Assembly: GCF_014805625.2 (NCBI RefSeq)
Contig: NW_023998493.1
Coordinates: 2,342,082-2,406,081 of the forward strand
Length of the DNA stretch: 64,000 nt
Origin: Glossina fuscipes
Lineage: Eukaryota > Arthropoda > Insecta > Diptera > Glossinidae
Direction of reading: 5' to 3'
This document shows positions 23,378 through 35,803 of this stretch, piece by piece. Each line of letters starts with the position of its first letter. Position 1 is the stretch's first letter. The position numbers and the translations under genes are program-made. A model generated the notes under the pieces. That model made no database searches, was not told the DNA's origin, and saw only the letters and a list, made by a program, of their open reading frames with translations.

Positions 23378-23891
23378 ATAGGTTGAAGGGAAAGTTCTGT
23401 CGTATTTTATTCATGTACTTTGCTTTAGCACAAACTCCAACAGTTGTATGATGAATGCCTAACTCTTCTGCAATTTCTCGACTCGTTAAAAGGGGATTAT
23501 TTTCCAAAATAGATTGCAAAACATGATTATCGACCACTTTCTTAGAGGCTCAGATCCCCGGAATGAAATTTGCTAACCATCTTTGACAAGTACGAACATT
23601 TATAATATTTTTTCCAAATACCGCACATAAATTTTTACATGCAACCGATGCGTTGCTACCTTTTTGTAATTCATACAAAATGCAGTGTCATAAATGCACT
23701 TTATCTACTGACATGTTTTTCACTTTAAATATCACAAGCAAATGATGAGCGGTAAAAAATACTCCTTTTATATTATACAGAAGCTACAAAAACAAAAAAA
23801 ACCCAAATGACTCACTAGCCAAATGTTTATTTATTTCCAAGAAAAATTACCCGCCTGTTTAAACTACGACAGAACTTTCCCTCCAAACTAT
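23378..23891 (-). mobile_element. Mariner-derived MITE, copy 1 (514 bp)
   Basis: Inverted repeats of about 31 bp (23378-23408 and 23861-23891; core gggaaagttctgtcgta) are flanked by TA (23376-23377 and 23892-23893). The interior encodes, on the minus strand, only the N-terminal DNA-binding half of a mariner transposase, and then jumps directly to the terminal repeat. It shares its structure with 51848-52289 (see there), so it belongs to an amplified non-autonomous family. Its TIR differs from that of M1. Confidence 0.9.
23440..23714 (-). pseudogene. Mariner transposase N-terminal half within MITE copy 1
   Basis: Minus-strand ATG at 23712-23714 gives MSVDKVHL, a stop (TGA at 23688-23690), then ILYELQKGSNASVACKNLCA, NVRTCQRWLANFIPG, a second stop (TGA at 23550-23552) and VVDNHVLQSILENNPLLTSR, EIAEELGIHHTTVG. 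These are the two helix-turn-helix modules that bind mariner termini. The whole DD34D catalytic domain is missing: after TTVG only about a dozen codons remain before the right terminal repeat. Both stops are also present in copy 2. Confidence 0.85.
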
Positions 23892-23893
23892 TA

Positions 23894-24585
23894 CATATGG
23901 TGTACATAGTAAAACGAACTCCACAGATAACATCCTTTGATTAAAATCAAAAACTCAATCGAAGTTTTAGGTCGTTATATAACAAACAAACCAAAAACGA
24001 GTTTGTCGACAAGCAATTGACAAAGAACGATGGCAACGTAAACCATTTTGTCGAATGCGAGATTATCTTCATACAAATATCTATGTAAAGAGGGTTGGCA
24101 TGTGCGCATCAAACTTCCAACTATGGTAAGCTGCTCTTGTAATTCGTACAAGTTTTACCGGTAACATTGCATAAATTCTTATCTAGTTTTTGAGTGAGAG
24201 CAACGTAACGGCGTTTCGTTAGGTGGTACTTTTGAAAGAATTCTTACGTGAAACGTGAGAAAACTAAGCACCAAGAAACTCAAGAAATTTTTTAAAATAA
24301 AATCTATTGCATACCTCAGGGATTTTTCATATTTTGATTATCAAGAATAGTAACAGCGCTTTCAATTAAAGGCCGTTTGGCTAATCGACCTTTAGGTCCC
24401 ATTATTTGGTATGGGAAAAAATTCTCTTAAAAAAACCATAAATTAAATACACTATGTACATTTTTTTAATATTTTAATGAATTTTACTGAAAATTTTTCC
24501 AAGTGCGAATATGAAGAAACATTTCGTAATCAAAACAAGTAAGAAATTAATATGCAGCCGTGACCGACTCTTTTATATCCATCAC
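23894..24585. other. Unassigned stretch
   Basis: No motif or repeat termini recognised. A run of short A+T-rich sequence with a T-rich tract near 24460. Confidence 0.45.
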
Positions 24586-25030
24586 CGTAATCATAAAAAC
24601 AGGGAAAGACTCCATAATATTGGGTGGGCGTGACTGATTTTTTCTATTTTTAGAATAAAACCGGAACGGTATATGTTGTACTAAGAAGCAAAAACACGGA
24701 AGCAAAGGTGTGCGCAGTTTTTTTAAGTAGATATGCGGGTGATGTAGATGAGTTCTTTGAAAAGTTGGGGCCTTTTTCAAATTCTCTTGCAAGTCTTTAA
24801 GCGATGTCTTCATTTTTGCGAAGGGGAGAGCGCTTATCACAGATACTAGACAGTTGCACAAACAGACGAATAATGTGATGAATGGACTGACATACTTAAA
24901 CCAAGAATTTATATACTTTATGTGATTTTTGAGCCCGTTCTGAAGGTATTGAAAGAAAATGAAATTACGACACGCAATAAAATTAAGTGGGCGTAGCCGA
25001 TTTTTCCATTTTTATAGAGGAATTGCACCA
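24586..25030 (+). repeat. Dispersed repeat C, copy 1
   Basis: It contains two phrases of the type gggtgggcgtgactgatttt (24625) and aagtgggcgtagccgatttt (24985), and between them ttgaaaagttgggg and gcgatgtcttcatttttgcg. The same phrases recur in order on the minus strand at 62165-62895. The open frame at 24547-24861 on the opposite strand is a shadow of this repeat. Class unknown. Confidence 0.55.
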
Positions 25031-28000
25031 TCGCACATGCGGTCAAATTGTTGCATTGTTATCTGCTGTTGTTTATGAGTAATGAGCAAAAACTAATTTT
25101 TGTATTGCTTTTGAAAAACAATGCCATTCTCACTTTGCATAGCACTGTAAGCGTGTCCTTCGAGTGATTTGGCCCATTTCCAATACCAACCTGCGTGCAA
25201 GAACTTCCATGTTCCAATATATATTATCTAATAATCATATCGCTATATAGATGTATTAATCAGCTGAGTTTTTTTTTACGCTTTGAAGTTTTTGCTTTAA
25301 TGGATGGTAAGTAAGGCAAATATAAATAATTGTTAATCGTAAATAGTAAAATAGTAAGTCTCTTTACCGTTTGTCCCACAGCCTCCGTGCGTGTTTTGAA
25401 ATCCCCCATATCCATGGTGAATGCGTTCAAAAAAAATTACCTAAATTGCGTCTTAGTATATAAATTCTAAATATATAAATTCTTGATCTAAACATGTGCG
25501 TTCATTAATCTATCCATCTGTACATCTGCACAACTGTTATAGGAAACGCCGCTACTCTGCGTGCGCGTTAAAGGTTAGTTAGATAATCGTGCATTCATCA
25601 TGTGCACGTGTAGGCTAAAAAGAATCATAAATGCAATGATTCATCTTTTTAGACTAACTCTCAAATATTTGAAAAACATCCACCGGAAGGCGATGCCATC
25701 TAGAAATGCTTGACAACTTTTGGATTACTTTCTATTCCATTAGGATTCACGCCGCTAACCTAAACATAGACAGCTTTAGAAATAATTGTTCGTCAAATTA
25801 CATGCTACAATTCATAGAAAATGATTAACTCATTATCTTATAAGCTTTCCAGTAAACTAAATAAATTCGTGAGTAAGCTTCGCAACGAGAACAGCCTTCT
25901 TCGTTGCACTATGTATAGCAAATTCTCTATTCCTAATATTTTCTCACATATTTTCGTGTATGTATTTTTCAAATGTCGTCTTTCACGCATCTATATCCGA
26001 AGATTTGTTACTTCGAATATTGTTATTGTGATGCTTCCTTTTAATTTTCAGCTGAGGTTGTTACCTTTTACTCAAAATTGTGTAAAAAAATCGTTTTAGT
26101 GTTTCGCTTCACGTTAATGTATGCTTGCTTTTAGTGCCTATTTTATACAAAATCTCTGGAGTTTACTTTTGTTTTTCTCTATCTTGTTGGTTTAAGTCAG
26201 GTTTGCAATCGATTTCACACACTTGTTAAATCCTATTTTTGTGGTATTTTCTTCCAACCTTGAGAGTTTGCAATAGCATTGGCGTACTGATTATGCCAAT
26301 ACCCTAAATATTGCAGAAAGCAAAGCATTTCGCTTCATTTCATGCATTATGTACAAATTCTTTTCGAAATGAATAAAAAATTCTTAAAGCAATTTTTTCG
26401 TTTAACTAGTTTCCTGTGTTGCCTTGTGATTCTATTCTATTCCTTCAATTTTTTTCCAAATCTGATGTTTTCATTTTATATGCAGTGAAAATGACCTCAA
26501 TACACTTTGAAATTTGATTTTTCTATTCTCTAAAAGCGCAAGGTCATCACATACGCGTTTTTATTGTACACACATGAATTTTTTTTTATTTCCAATATTG
26601 GCTTACGCCATTTTTATTTATAAACGATTTTAAGTAAATGACCGACTCTGGACTTCTGTAAAAATCCAATCACCTAAATATGCTCTTTTTTCACCAATAA
26701 TGCAAATAATCTTGATGAATAAGGTCATAGAGAGTTCGTGGTTCATTAGAATAAGCCAGCTATAATATGTGTACGTATTTGCTCTTTTTAAAAAAGAAAA
26801 TACTTATGAGGATTTCTTTTTCTTGCTCGCAAAGTCACTATACACGCTAGTCACTACCTAAAGAGAAGAAGAGCAAGTTGATTTACTTGGAGTTATCATG
26901 TAAATAATGGTGACCTTATTAACCTGCTGAAGCAAAGCTTAAGCAATGCATTTATGTGTCAAATAAAGTACGACAGCGGTAAAGGCCCCTCACACGAAGA
27001 GGCTTAACATTTATATTGGCTGGCAGCCTGTTGAAAGGTGGTTAATAGAACGTTATAATAAGGATTCTAAATATTGAAGGTATTTTGAATATTGCCAAGC
27101 GCGCAGAACACGCGACTAAAACTGCGGCAAGGAAACGCACAATTTACACTTTTTGCACATTTAAAAAATGCAGAATGACATAATACTTATGTATATATGT
27201 ATATATGTATAGGCTATATGCAGGGAGCACACTTTTAACATCTGCCAAAAAGCAGGCGATAATTTTTGCTTTATTTCTATTTTTTAATTGAAATATTACA
27301 ATACTTCTTTCAAATTGTGCTAATTTGTTTGAATGAAATAAAGAAAATATTATACGTATACTTGCTTTTAATTTGTAGTCTATTAGCCGAACGATTAGTT
27401 TCATATTAACACTGATTTCAGTTTAGTAATCTAGGGTTAACTTATCGATCATTTAGGTTAAATGTGAGTAATTACTTAAATGTAAATTTGACTTTCGACG
27501 CAAGCAGATCGTATTCGAGTAACTTAGCTGGACAAAAATAAATGTGAAGGTAAATCCTTCGTACGATAAGTAATCACCTATTATAAATAAAAAAAAGGTA
27601 CGCGGACGCATGCAAGTCAGTGTCCGTAGCTTTAATGATCGTATTATGAAGAGCTATTTAGCATAACTACGTTAGAGTAAATCGTTTCTATGGTAGTTCA
27701 CGAACAGTCCTCGTTACAGGGAGCAAAGAAACTAGTTTATCGTCTTACGGACTCTTTTTTTTTAGCATTTTTAATATCTTTTTCATAAGGAATTTGGTTT
27801 ACATAACAGCATTATACACGCTCTTTCAATTTAGTGTTGGAATAAATGTTGTGACTACACTTTCTCTTACCATTTATAACGTGAGATTGCAATTAGGAGC
27901 GACACAGCGGTGAATTAGGAAAAGGCAAAGGGCTCAAAGTTCTTTGCATCTACTTTTTTTCCTTCAGAAAAACCTTTCACTTTCTTGATACTTTTCCTCT

Positions 28001-28520
28001 AAGCGTAATAATAATAACAGCCTGCGCAAGGGAATAATATTTCCCTAATTTTCGATTATTCGCATTGTCTTTATAGCAAATCAACTTGTTTGCTAATCTT
28101 CATCTTTTCCAGAAATTTACAGGGGGCTTCCTACTTACCGTTTTATAAAGCAATTTATGTGGACTCCAAATTTGTCTGACGGGATGGACGAGGATTGTAC
28201 TTATATTTATAAATCGCGTAAAAAGTTCGTCTTTCCTTTTGTAATATTCATTTAATATTTTGATACAACTAAATTATACCTCATACGTTTAATGACTCTC
28301 AATACACAAAACGAATTTTACAGCTCATCTTGAAACTTATAACTTAAGGGCATGCATTTACACACCCGCTTGCATATGCATTTATCTAGATTTTGCTGCA
28401 ACTATAACTTCTCCGTTGGCATTAACAACAACAAAAGCCATAAGAATGCGACACCGACAGTTGTAAAAAGCATATAATAATTGAGGTGAATATAAAATAA
28501 AAAAAAAGAAAGTAAAAAGA
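25031..28520. other. Unassigned A+T-rich non-coding stretch
   Basis: Open frames are short and without motifs. A TATGTA-type microsatellite lies at 27185-27211. I see no transposon ends, RNA genes or coding similarity. Confidence 0.5.
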
Positions 28521-29234
28521 TTATAGTCGGGCAAGGCCACTATTACATACCCTACATTATTTCCCCTAGCACAGTTATTCATTGATTTTAATAATAATAT
28601 GCAAAATTTTATATATCATCTCGATGCAACAGCATACTTTCCATTAAAGCCGGCAGGATGTCCAAAACATCCCACGCTTTTATCCAAATTTAGCGAACTT
28701 AATTTACTCCCCAAAAATTTTATTGTTTTGCAGGCTCCGTCCTAAAAATTAGGCTTTCTCTTCACGTAAGGGCTTGGTTTTCAAGATAAGCTAAATGGTC
28801 CAAATTCTCTTAACTTAATTTTTGTCCCAAATAGTTACTAAGGAACAATTTCGTCATAAAATATTAAAAATAAAACTTTTTTTCTAAAGAGCCTACTGTT
28901 CATGAGAAATTGAATATAAAGTAGGGTGCAAGAAAAAGATCCATTTAGTTTAAATTTGGTGCAATTAATTTTTATGTCAAATTACTGTCATAAAGAAATT
29001 GTCATCATTAAACATTACCAATTAGCCTTTTTGGCATATAAGGGCTTATTTATCCTGAGAATCCTTATATGCGTTGGTGTCGACAAAATAGGCCGACGTC
29101 ATCCAAGAAATAAGCATACGTTCGGTAAGGTTGTGGTTTTTGTCAATTTTCATCATGAAATATTGAAAATTAGATCCTTTTACCATATTCAGCTTTCTTA
29201 GGCACGGTTCGTACCAATTTTGAATATCGAAGTA

Positions 29235-30197
29235 TAGTAAAAGCTCCGTATTCGCGCTTCCTTTATTCGCGGTTTCACTATTCGCGGATTAAAAAAATGC
29301 GACCCAATTCCCATATTCGCGACTATAAATTTCTTTAATCGCGGATTTTTTGTGACTGGTTTCGGAATTATTTTGTTTCTGAAATTGAAACTTATTTAAA
29401 AAAATAGAATATAGACTTGAAAGCACTTCAAGTTTTGCACAATGCACCAGATCATCCTCGTGAACTTGAAACTATGCATCCAAACATAAAAGTGACATTT
29501 TTACCTCCCACCACGACGGCTTTGCTTCAATCTATGGATCAAGGAATAGTCCAGGTCCTTAAACTCTATTAAATTAGACGAAACTTCGAAATCATATTGG
29601 ATAATATGAAATGTAATCCTGATATGAATGTTATGGAATGCAGGAAGAAATTTGAAGAACTCAAGCCACACATATTAAAGTCATGCTGGAAAAACTGTGG
29701 CCTGCTCTGACTGCGGAAAATGACGAAGAATCTGTGCAAGTTCAAACTTTGACTGCAAATATAGTCGAAGTCGCGAATGGAATAGGACGAGATGGAATCG
29801 AATGAAATGACATTCAGGAATTGCTTGAATCGCAAGATGAAGATTTGACTGAAACCGACTTGGAGGAAATGCAAACGTGACATTTAATTTGAAAAGTCTT
29901 AGTGAAGGTTTAAGAATGGCAAATGAGCTTGGCGATTTCTTTATGAACGTTGATTATTTTTAAGAGCCAAATTGCTAATGCGACTGCTGCGTATCAGTCT
30001 GAATTGAGGGACCTTTTAAAAAACTGCCAAGCAAGAGAAACTTACAAAATTCTTCAAACCATTGCCTAAGCCTTAAGATAATTAATCAAAATGTTCAAAA
30101 ATTTCAATTAAATTGATTTTTTTTATTTTGTCACCTAGCAACGTATCCCCTATAATCCCATATAAATTACCATTCCGTATTCACGGAACTTTTACTG
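29235..30197 (+). mobile_element. Tigger/pogo-type DNA transposon, 963 bp, internally deleted
   Basis: The ends are inverted repeats starting (t/c)agtaaaag(c/t)tccgt, flanked by TA (29233-29234 and 30198-30199). Subterminal blocks repeat the phrase attcgcgg several times at the left end. The interior encodes only the C-terminal part of a pogo-like transposase. The TIR wording and TA duplication match the Tigger group (known). The insertion sits inside dispersed repeat A copy 4. Confidence 0.88.
29414..30065 (+). pseudogene. Tigger/pogo transposase, C-terminal remnant
   Basis: Readable parts are LKALQVLHNAPDHPRELETM, IKVTFLPPTTTALLQSMDQG, LRRNFEIILDN, then in a second frame DIQELLESQDEDLTETDLEE and finally LRMANELGDFFMNVDYF. 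In the family the phrase is LLLDNAP and Q(P/S)MDQG, which hold the second and third catalytic acids. Here the second Asp is His (CAC at 29438-29440), while the third (GAT at 29537-29539) is kept. The helix-turn-helix, CENP-B-like domain and first catalytic Asp are deleted. Stops and frameshifts follow. Inactive. Confidence 0.85.
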
Positions 30198-30556
30198 TAC
30201 TAATACTCATCTAGTTTTGTCGAAAGATTTTACAAAATTGCACCTTCCCATAACGGCTTTTAAAATAAGACGTTGTATAGGGAATGGTTGAAAAGGTGGA
30301 CCGATCAGAATCACATTCAATAACGTTCGTTCTTGACTTAAAACCCGTCAGCGTGTCAAATTTCACCAAAATATCTGAAAAATTACCTCCACCTGTACCT
30401 TGAACACAAATTTGCATAGACAGATGTCTAATGGACAGACATGTTTAGACCGTTACAACAAAAGGTACGTCTGTCTTATATCCCTTCTGGGTGCTACGTT
30501 CGCGCACATAAAGTTAATGCACCATATACCATATACATATAAGTTATGTAGGATTT

Positions 30557-31935
30557 AAATAGGAATAATAAAAAGAACTTAATAAAAAAAAAATGATTCA
30601 CACACATGTTGTGCATGTTTATGCAAATTTAAAACACTTTCATCAAAACTATATTTTTCTATATTTGTTTACATGTTATGGTTCTAGTGAGTTGTCTACG
30701 AACTCATCAGTATGTAGAACCTTCTATATAAGAAAAATATATCAAATAGATGCAAAACTTATGTAAATTGTGTGGTGTGCCTATAAAGAAAGAGAAAAAT
30801 TCTTATTATTTTTGTATTAGAAAGGAAAACGAGTGAAGAAACTTTGTGCGTACATGATTAAAAGTTCTCTTGGCCGTCCAGAGTGTCTAGTGAATAAACT
30901 TTAACATATCTTTGCGAAATAAGTTTCCAGCACCTACTGATAGCAGCTTAGTTTAACGACGAATATTTCAACAAAATTGCTTTATGAGACAACTATGATT
31001 TGCGAAGAGCACTCAAAAATCTAGCGAAACTAATGCCACAAAGCAGCAGAGAATAGCCGGAAATTTAGTCAGTAGCAAAAAAAATACGTCAATAATAACC
31101 GCAAAACAAGTAAACATAATCATCAGCGCATCAGTTGGCGATTATGGTAACTAAAGAAAAAAAGAAAATAATTTGTTGTAACAAGCAACCTCATTAAAAC
31201 AAATGCAACATAATTCGACTTAAATTCGAACTAAAAAGATTTCTACTACAAAAATTTTGCTGGGATACGTTCATGCCTAATATCGCACTCGCTGTTGACT
31301 TGAAATGATACCATCTAACAGCCATATCTCCCTCTTTCTAACTATAAGGAATATCGGTGTAGCAGAAGCCTGAATCATGAGTAAAATTGATTTCCATAGC
31401 TTAGAAACTGTTTAATGCAAACATCTTATAAAAACAAGAAGAAGCTTAGATATAAGAAACTGGAATAGCTTCAGCGTAACCTTTTTTTTGTACTTTTTAC
31501 TCAGCTATTAACAGCGAGTTTTTGAGGATATCAGAAATTTTTCAGCCCTGGCAATGTATCGAGAAATAAACACACAGGTGTGTATAAGCAAGATGAAGGC
31601 CAAAGGTGCAGGCAAAGGCATGAATTGGTTGGAGGGACCTGAGAGAGGATAGCAAAATATATGGGTTGGCTATCCAACGAATGCACAAACAACAGCTGGC
31701 TGACGGAAGGACGTAAGTTAAATTTTATAATTTAATTTAATCGGTATATAACTGTTTATCAGTAATTGATGATAGTCTACAAGAAGGTCTCTTTTGTATT
31801 AAAAAGGGAAGTATCTCTTTGAGTTGTTACCATCATGCATATTTCTAAAATCGTATACAAAGCGTTAACCGTCTTTTTACTAAAGGGTAAAGTATTCTAT
31901 ATTTTTGCAGTGCTAATAATATTAGGTGCTTGCAT
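30557..31935. other. Unassigned stretch
   Basis: No motif seen. A T-run lies at 31483-31491; otherwise mixed A+T-rich sequence with no recognisable element. Confidence 0.45.
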
Positions 31936-32335
31936 GTATTTTGGCCGTTTTTCACTTGAAAAAGGTGTTTATTGAAAAAAATTGAAATAATATGTATGTT
32001 AATCGAAATATTTTCTATCATTTTGTACAACTTTTCCCCATCTTTCTGGCAACAGAAAGAACGATATTAGTGTGGCAGAGATCCTATCATTGACCCATCT
32101 TCGCACTTCTGGAACTTTAGGGAACCGCGTGCCGGTCAATCTATTTAGCATCGATCTGAACAAGTAGTAATCAGAAAGTCCCATGCCTGGTGAATACGCT
32201 GGGTGTTGGTTTCATTACTATTGGACTCTCCAGAGTCCAGAGAGAGAGTTGAGCCAAATTCACTGCAACAATATGATCTAACATGATAGAGTCTAAAGCA
32301 GCTACACAACCGCTCGGGGCGTTCAAGTAGCATGC
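31936..32335 (-). pseudogene. Mariner family M2 fossil, C-terminal end
   Basis: The minus strand reads GMGLSDYYLFRSMLNRLTGT, then RFPKVPEVRRWVNDRIS and LLPERWGKVVQNDRKYF. This is the mariner C-terminus with the third catalytic Asp in SDYYLF. Upstream, in broken frames, is a residue like LEWEV and PxxxxSPGMG. The 3' UTR tail (cacttgaaaaaggtgtttat at about 31956) matches the tail of the 42-kb copy (acttgaaaaaggcatttatg), placing both in one family. The N-terminal two thirds are missing. Confidence 0.85.
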
Positions 32336-33504
32336 GATAAGAATTGCAAAAGGCTAAATTTCAAAAGTAATAATCTATTATCGGAGCACTTCTGGCAGCA
32401 ACAAGTCGGCTAGAAATTTTGCATTCAGTTATAAAGATGGTTCAAAAGAATATTTATCTTCAATTTGTCCGTATGCCGGCAGTAAAACATTTGTCAAGCT
32501 ACAAAGTAGGCCCTACTAACTTTAAATTGTGGTATCTTGATGGCAAGCTAATAAGATGCGCTTACGTAGATTGGGGCTTTGGCACTTAGATTAGGGTGGG
32601 AATAGGGATAACGGAACATCTACATTGGTTTCCTGTGTTATGTCGGCGATTTTTGGATTCCAAGGGATTCGAACAAAAAAATTGCGTGGTGTTTCTTAAT
32701 GAGGATAATCAAGGGGTTTTAAAAATAATTTCAAATTGAGTAAGGACCAAAATAAGGGACGTGAGCCTAGGTGTAGGTTAAGCAGTTTTCATTAATTTTA
32801 CGTGTGGCTCATAACATATTTAATATAAGTTAGCAATTGAAAACAGTGGTATGTGGTGAAGTATAGCAGATGTACGCCTGCCTTATTTGATGTTTTTGTA
32901 TGTAAAATACATTTTGAATGTTTAAAAATTTAGTATTTCAATAAACATAATCTTAATAAAATATGTTAACAAACCATTTATCTTGAAGTACATTGTCATT
33001 TGTAAATGGCGTCAAGGATTTGTTCAAAAAGAGGTCACTGAACACATAAAATGCTCAACATTACTCCACCACTCACCAACTTACTAAAGCAAAACATTAA
33101 AAAATTTTGCAAGAAAAAATTTCAAGTATCACTTGAAGCTACGAAAGAAAAAGAAAAGGAAACCCTTTTATTTATATTATTATCACAACTCTTAATATAA
33201 AGAATTATGGCGCCTTCTTATAAACATTCGCATAAAAAAAAAAAAACCATTAAACCCTTTTGACCTTATATGTTATTTGTTCTAAAGCTAAATATTATGT
33301 CATCCAATTGACGATTTTAACGCTTTGGTAATTTTCGTATTCATTGTTTAAATACCTTCACCTATTCGGAAAGTTTTCACAACAGGATATTTTCGTCACA
33401 ATATACGTACGTTGAGTATGTAAAGAGAATATTGCTTTTGTACATTCATATCCGCGCAAAACCGTACACACCCAACTCTTTTCGTTCACGGTAGATACAT
33501 TCTT
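32336..33504. other. Unassigned stretch
   Basis: Low-complexity A-rich tract near 33233-33246. No coding motif or repeat ends recognised. The part after 33360 may be a leftward extension of repeat B, since gatacattctttgaaattcg at 33493 resembles gatacattccttcaaaattc at 48070. Confidence 0.4.
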
Positions 33505-34095
33505 TGAAATTCGTGCAAAAAATGTCGTAAAAATTGTGATAATTTTGGTGATATGTTCCACAACTTAAAAAATCGTGTGAGATGGAGAAGATCTATAAAA
33601 CCTGTATATAAACCTTTTCAGAATACCGTGCAAAAAAAGGAACAAAAAGGTCCATATTACATGATTATAAACCAAAAACCCTTCATTTTTATTACAAAAA
33701 CAAATTAAGCTCAGGACATAGGTACATACAACATAAAAAAATTGAAATTAGGAATTAATCTCTATTTCCCAACTTTTCGCTGCACAAGTGTACCTAGCAC
33801 AAATGTCGGGTTCGATTTCGTTATCAACGCCCAAGTAGCAGTAGAGCAAGTAATTAACAGATGTGTGAGTATAAATCGACTGAAATCTCATTACAGTATT
33901 CTTTCAACTCTATTTAGTTGCTGTATGCATAAGTTTCTGTGAGACACTGTCGAAAGGTGGAGAAGAAAAAAATTTTTTTCGGATTCATGCTAGAACAAAA
34001 AGTTCATGTAAAAAGTCTATTTGCTTTCAATGATGGACCGTGTTATTTCGAAATCGCGTAAAAAAGGCCCGGTAAAAAAGAATTGGGTGTATTTC
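33505..34095 (+). repeat. Dispersed repeat B, uninterrupted copy
   Basis: It contains atgttccacaacttaaaaaa and tcgtgtgagatgg at the left, tgcataagtttctgtgagac in the middle and accgtgttatttcgaaatcg at the right. The left and right blocks flank repeat A at 5.7-7.2 kb. No coding capacity or terminal inverted repeat is apparent. Confidence 0.5.
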
Positions 34096-35385
34096 ATTTA
34101 TATCCTCAACAAAGTTTCCGTTCTCTCTTAACATATCCATACCGCAGTACTTGATGTACTGTTTGTATGGGCTTGTTACCGCATTTTCAGTAAACAAACC
34201 CAAGTCCGTAACTGTTCGTGTTTTAATTTTGAGACACGCTTCATCTATAATAAAAAAGTCCCGGGAATTAATTGAAGAAAGAAAAGAAAATGATTCTGGC
34301 TTGCAGCTTTATGTGTAGCATGTATTTAACGATCTCAAATTTTCCATAGATAGCTGTACTGAACTTTCTGAAAATTCATTTTAAATCTAGACGTGTTTCA
34401 CTTCCTAGCTTAATGACGTCGTCATTAATTTTTCTCTGTTTACATGAGCTAAGGAATGTGCAAGATTTAAGGCGAGTTTATTATAGGAGTTTTCTCTTCT
34501 TTAATGGAAGAAATAAGTCTGCGCATCGAAATCCGTAATAATAATATACACTTTCGATGCGCATGATCAATTAGATATGAGCCTGTTTATAGTGGTTTCC
34601 TTTCGGCTGGAAAGAAAAATTTCATTTTCTTTATATCTATAGCGAAGGTTTCTCAAAACGGGCATAAATCCCAAAAAGGAAGCTTTAGAAGAGCTATGTG
34701 TTTTCTCAATCAATGTTAAATTCTGAGTCAATTGTGGGGTTTTGGTTATAGAAAGCTGACATATTTTATACTTATTTTGCGGGGAACCTTAAAAAAATGA
34801 AAAAAATCGCCAACACGCACGCGAAGTTATAAGTAATCAAATTCAAATTTATCCTCTTTTTTGGCAATTTCACAAGGGGGAACATTGACAATTATTTCTT
34901 CACATGAACACACATTGTCTGACCAAAAATGTATTAATTTTCCCCTACTATGCTGGACTTTCTCCTAGCAATACTATTATTTGGGTGTCAAATAAAAGGC
35001 CTTGGAGAGCAAAAAGTGAACTGTCATAAAGGAAAATAAATTGTAAGGCGGATTTCTTGAAGACTACGTTATAAGCTTTTCTGTGTAGTCATAAAAAAGT
35101 AATTGAGATTAATTTTTTTTTTTCACTAAAATGAAAGCTTATTTAAAGAAATTGTTTGCATAATCTGTCTTCGCGATTATTCTTAAGATACAACAGTGAG
35201 AGGAAAGTTCGCACAATGTATACATAAGCTCACTATGTAATGCAAAGTATCAAACCTGTTCTATTTTTTAAGCAGATAGCTGATTGTTCGACGATTCGCA
35301 AGTAAAATTAATAAATAATGAAAATTTATCATAATTCATATCGTAATATGAAGATATGTATATTAGATGGTTGTATGTATTTTAG
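34096..35385. other. Unassigned stretch containing one strong hairpin
   Basis: The only clear structure is the hairpin at 34520-34563 (listed separately). No coding similarity seen. Confidence 0.45.
34520..34563. repeat. Perfect 12-bp inverted repeat with 20-nt loop
   Basis: Arms tgcgcatcgaaa (34520-34531) and tttcgatgcgca (34552-34563) are exact reverse complements. They are G+C-richer than their surroundings, which makes chance pairing unlikely. The 20-base loop is A+T-rich. It could be a transcript hairpin, a protein-binding dyad or the relic of a small palindromic element. Confidence 0.6.
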
Positions 35386-35795
35386 GTGGTAACTTCTACA
35401 GTTAAAAGCAATAAAGAAATGGGAACTACTTTTGTTGTTTATTTGAAGAAATCTGCTGCTGACGCCGGCCAAACACGTTAAGAAGCTTATGGTGATGTTG
35501 CTCCATCATATCCAAATTGTTGGTTGTGATTTCAACTCTTTAAAAGTGGTGACAAGAAGTTGTGTGAAGGATATACTGTTGCAACTCGAGTGGGAAGTTC
35601 TGTCACGCTCATGGTGCCTCTTGATTGTGATTTGTTCAGACCGTTGCAGCATGGCTTGGCTGGCGCGCATCTCCATAAAGTTGTAAAATTACGAAAGCAG
35701 ATCGATGGCTGGATCACTGCCTAGTCAATATAAATGCTTCCGACATAATATCGCCATTGCGCCAAAAACTTTGCCAGAAAATAAATTTTTATGGA
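35386..35795 (+). pseudogene. Mariner family M2 fossil with internal deletion
   Basis: The plus strand reads FVVYLKKSAADAGQTR, a stop, then EAYGDVAPSYPNCW, a stop and FQLFKSGD: the N-terminal helix-turn-helix module. It jumps at about 35560 to LQLEWEVLSRSW and then CDLFRPLQHGLAGAHLHKVV KLRKQIDGWIT, near the C-terminus. About 150-200 residues, including two catalytic acids, are deleted. The nucleotide stretch aagcttatggtgatgttgct also occurs, on the minus strand, in the 43-kb copy (aagcttatggtaatgctgct). It lies 10-20 bases from a partial LTR on its right. Confidence 0.8.
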
Positions 35796-35803
35796 ATTTT
35801 CGT

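Larger units (their letters stand above)
28521..30556 (+). repeat. Dispersed repeat A, copy 4, split by a Tigger insertion
   Basis: The left end has tatagtcgggcaaggccact and attacataccctacatta. The left part runs to gttcgtaccaattttgaata (29208-29227). The sequence then resumes at 30200 with ttttgtcgaaagattttaca, aatttcaccaaaatatctga and cgcgcacataaagttaatgc. Copy 3 (12200-12300) carries the same two halves without interruption, so the 963-bp element at 29235-30197 is an insertion. Confidence 0.75.
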
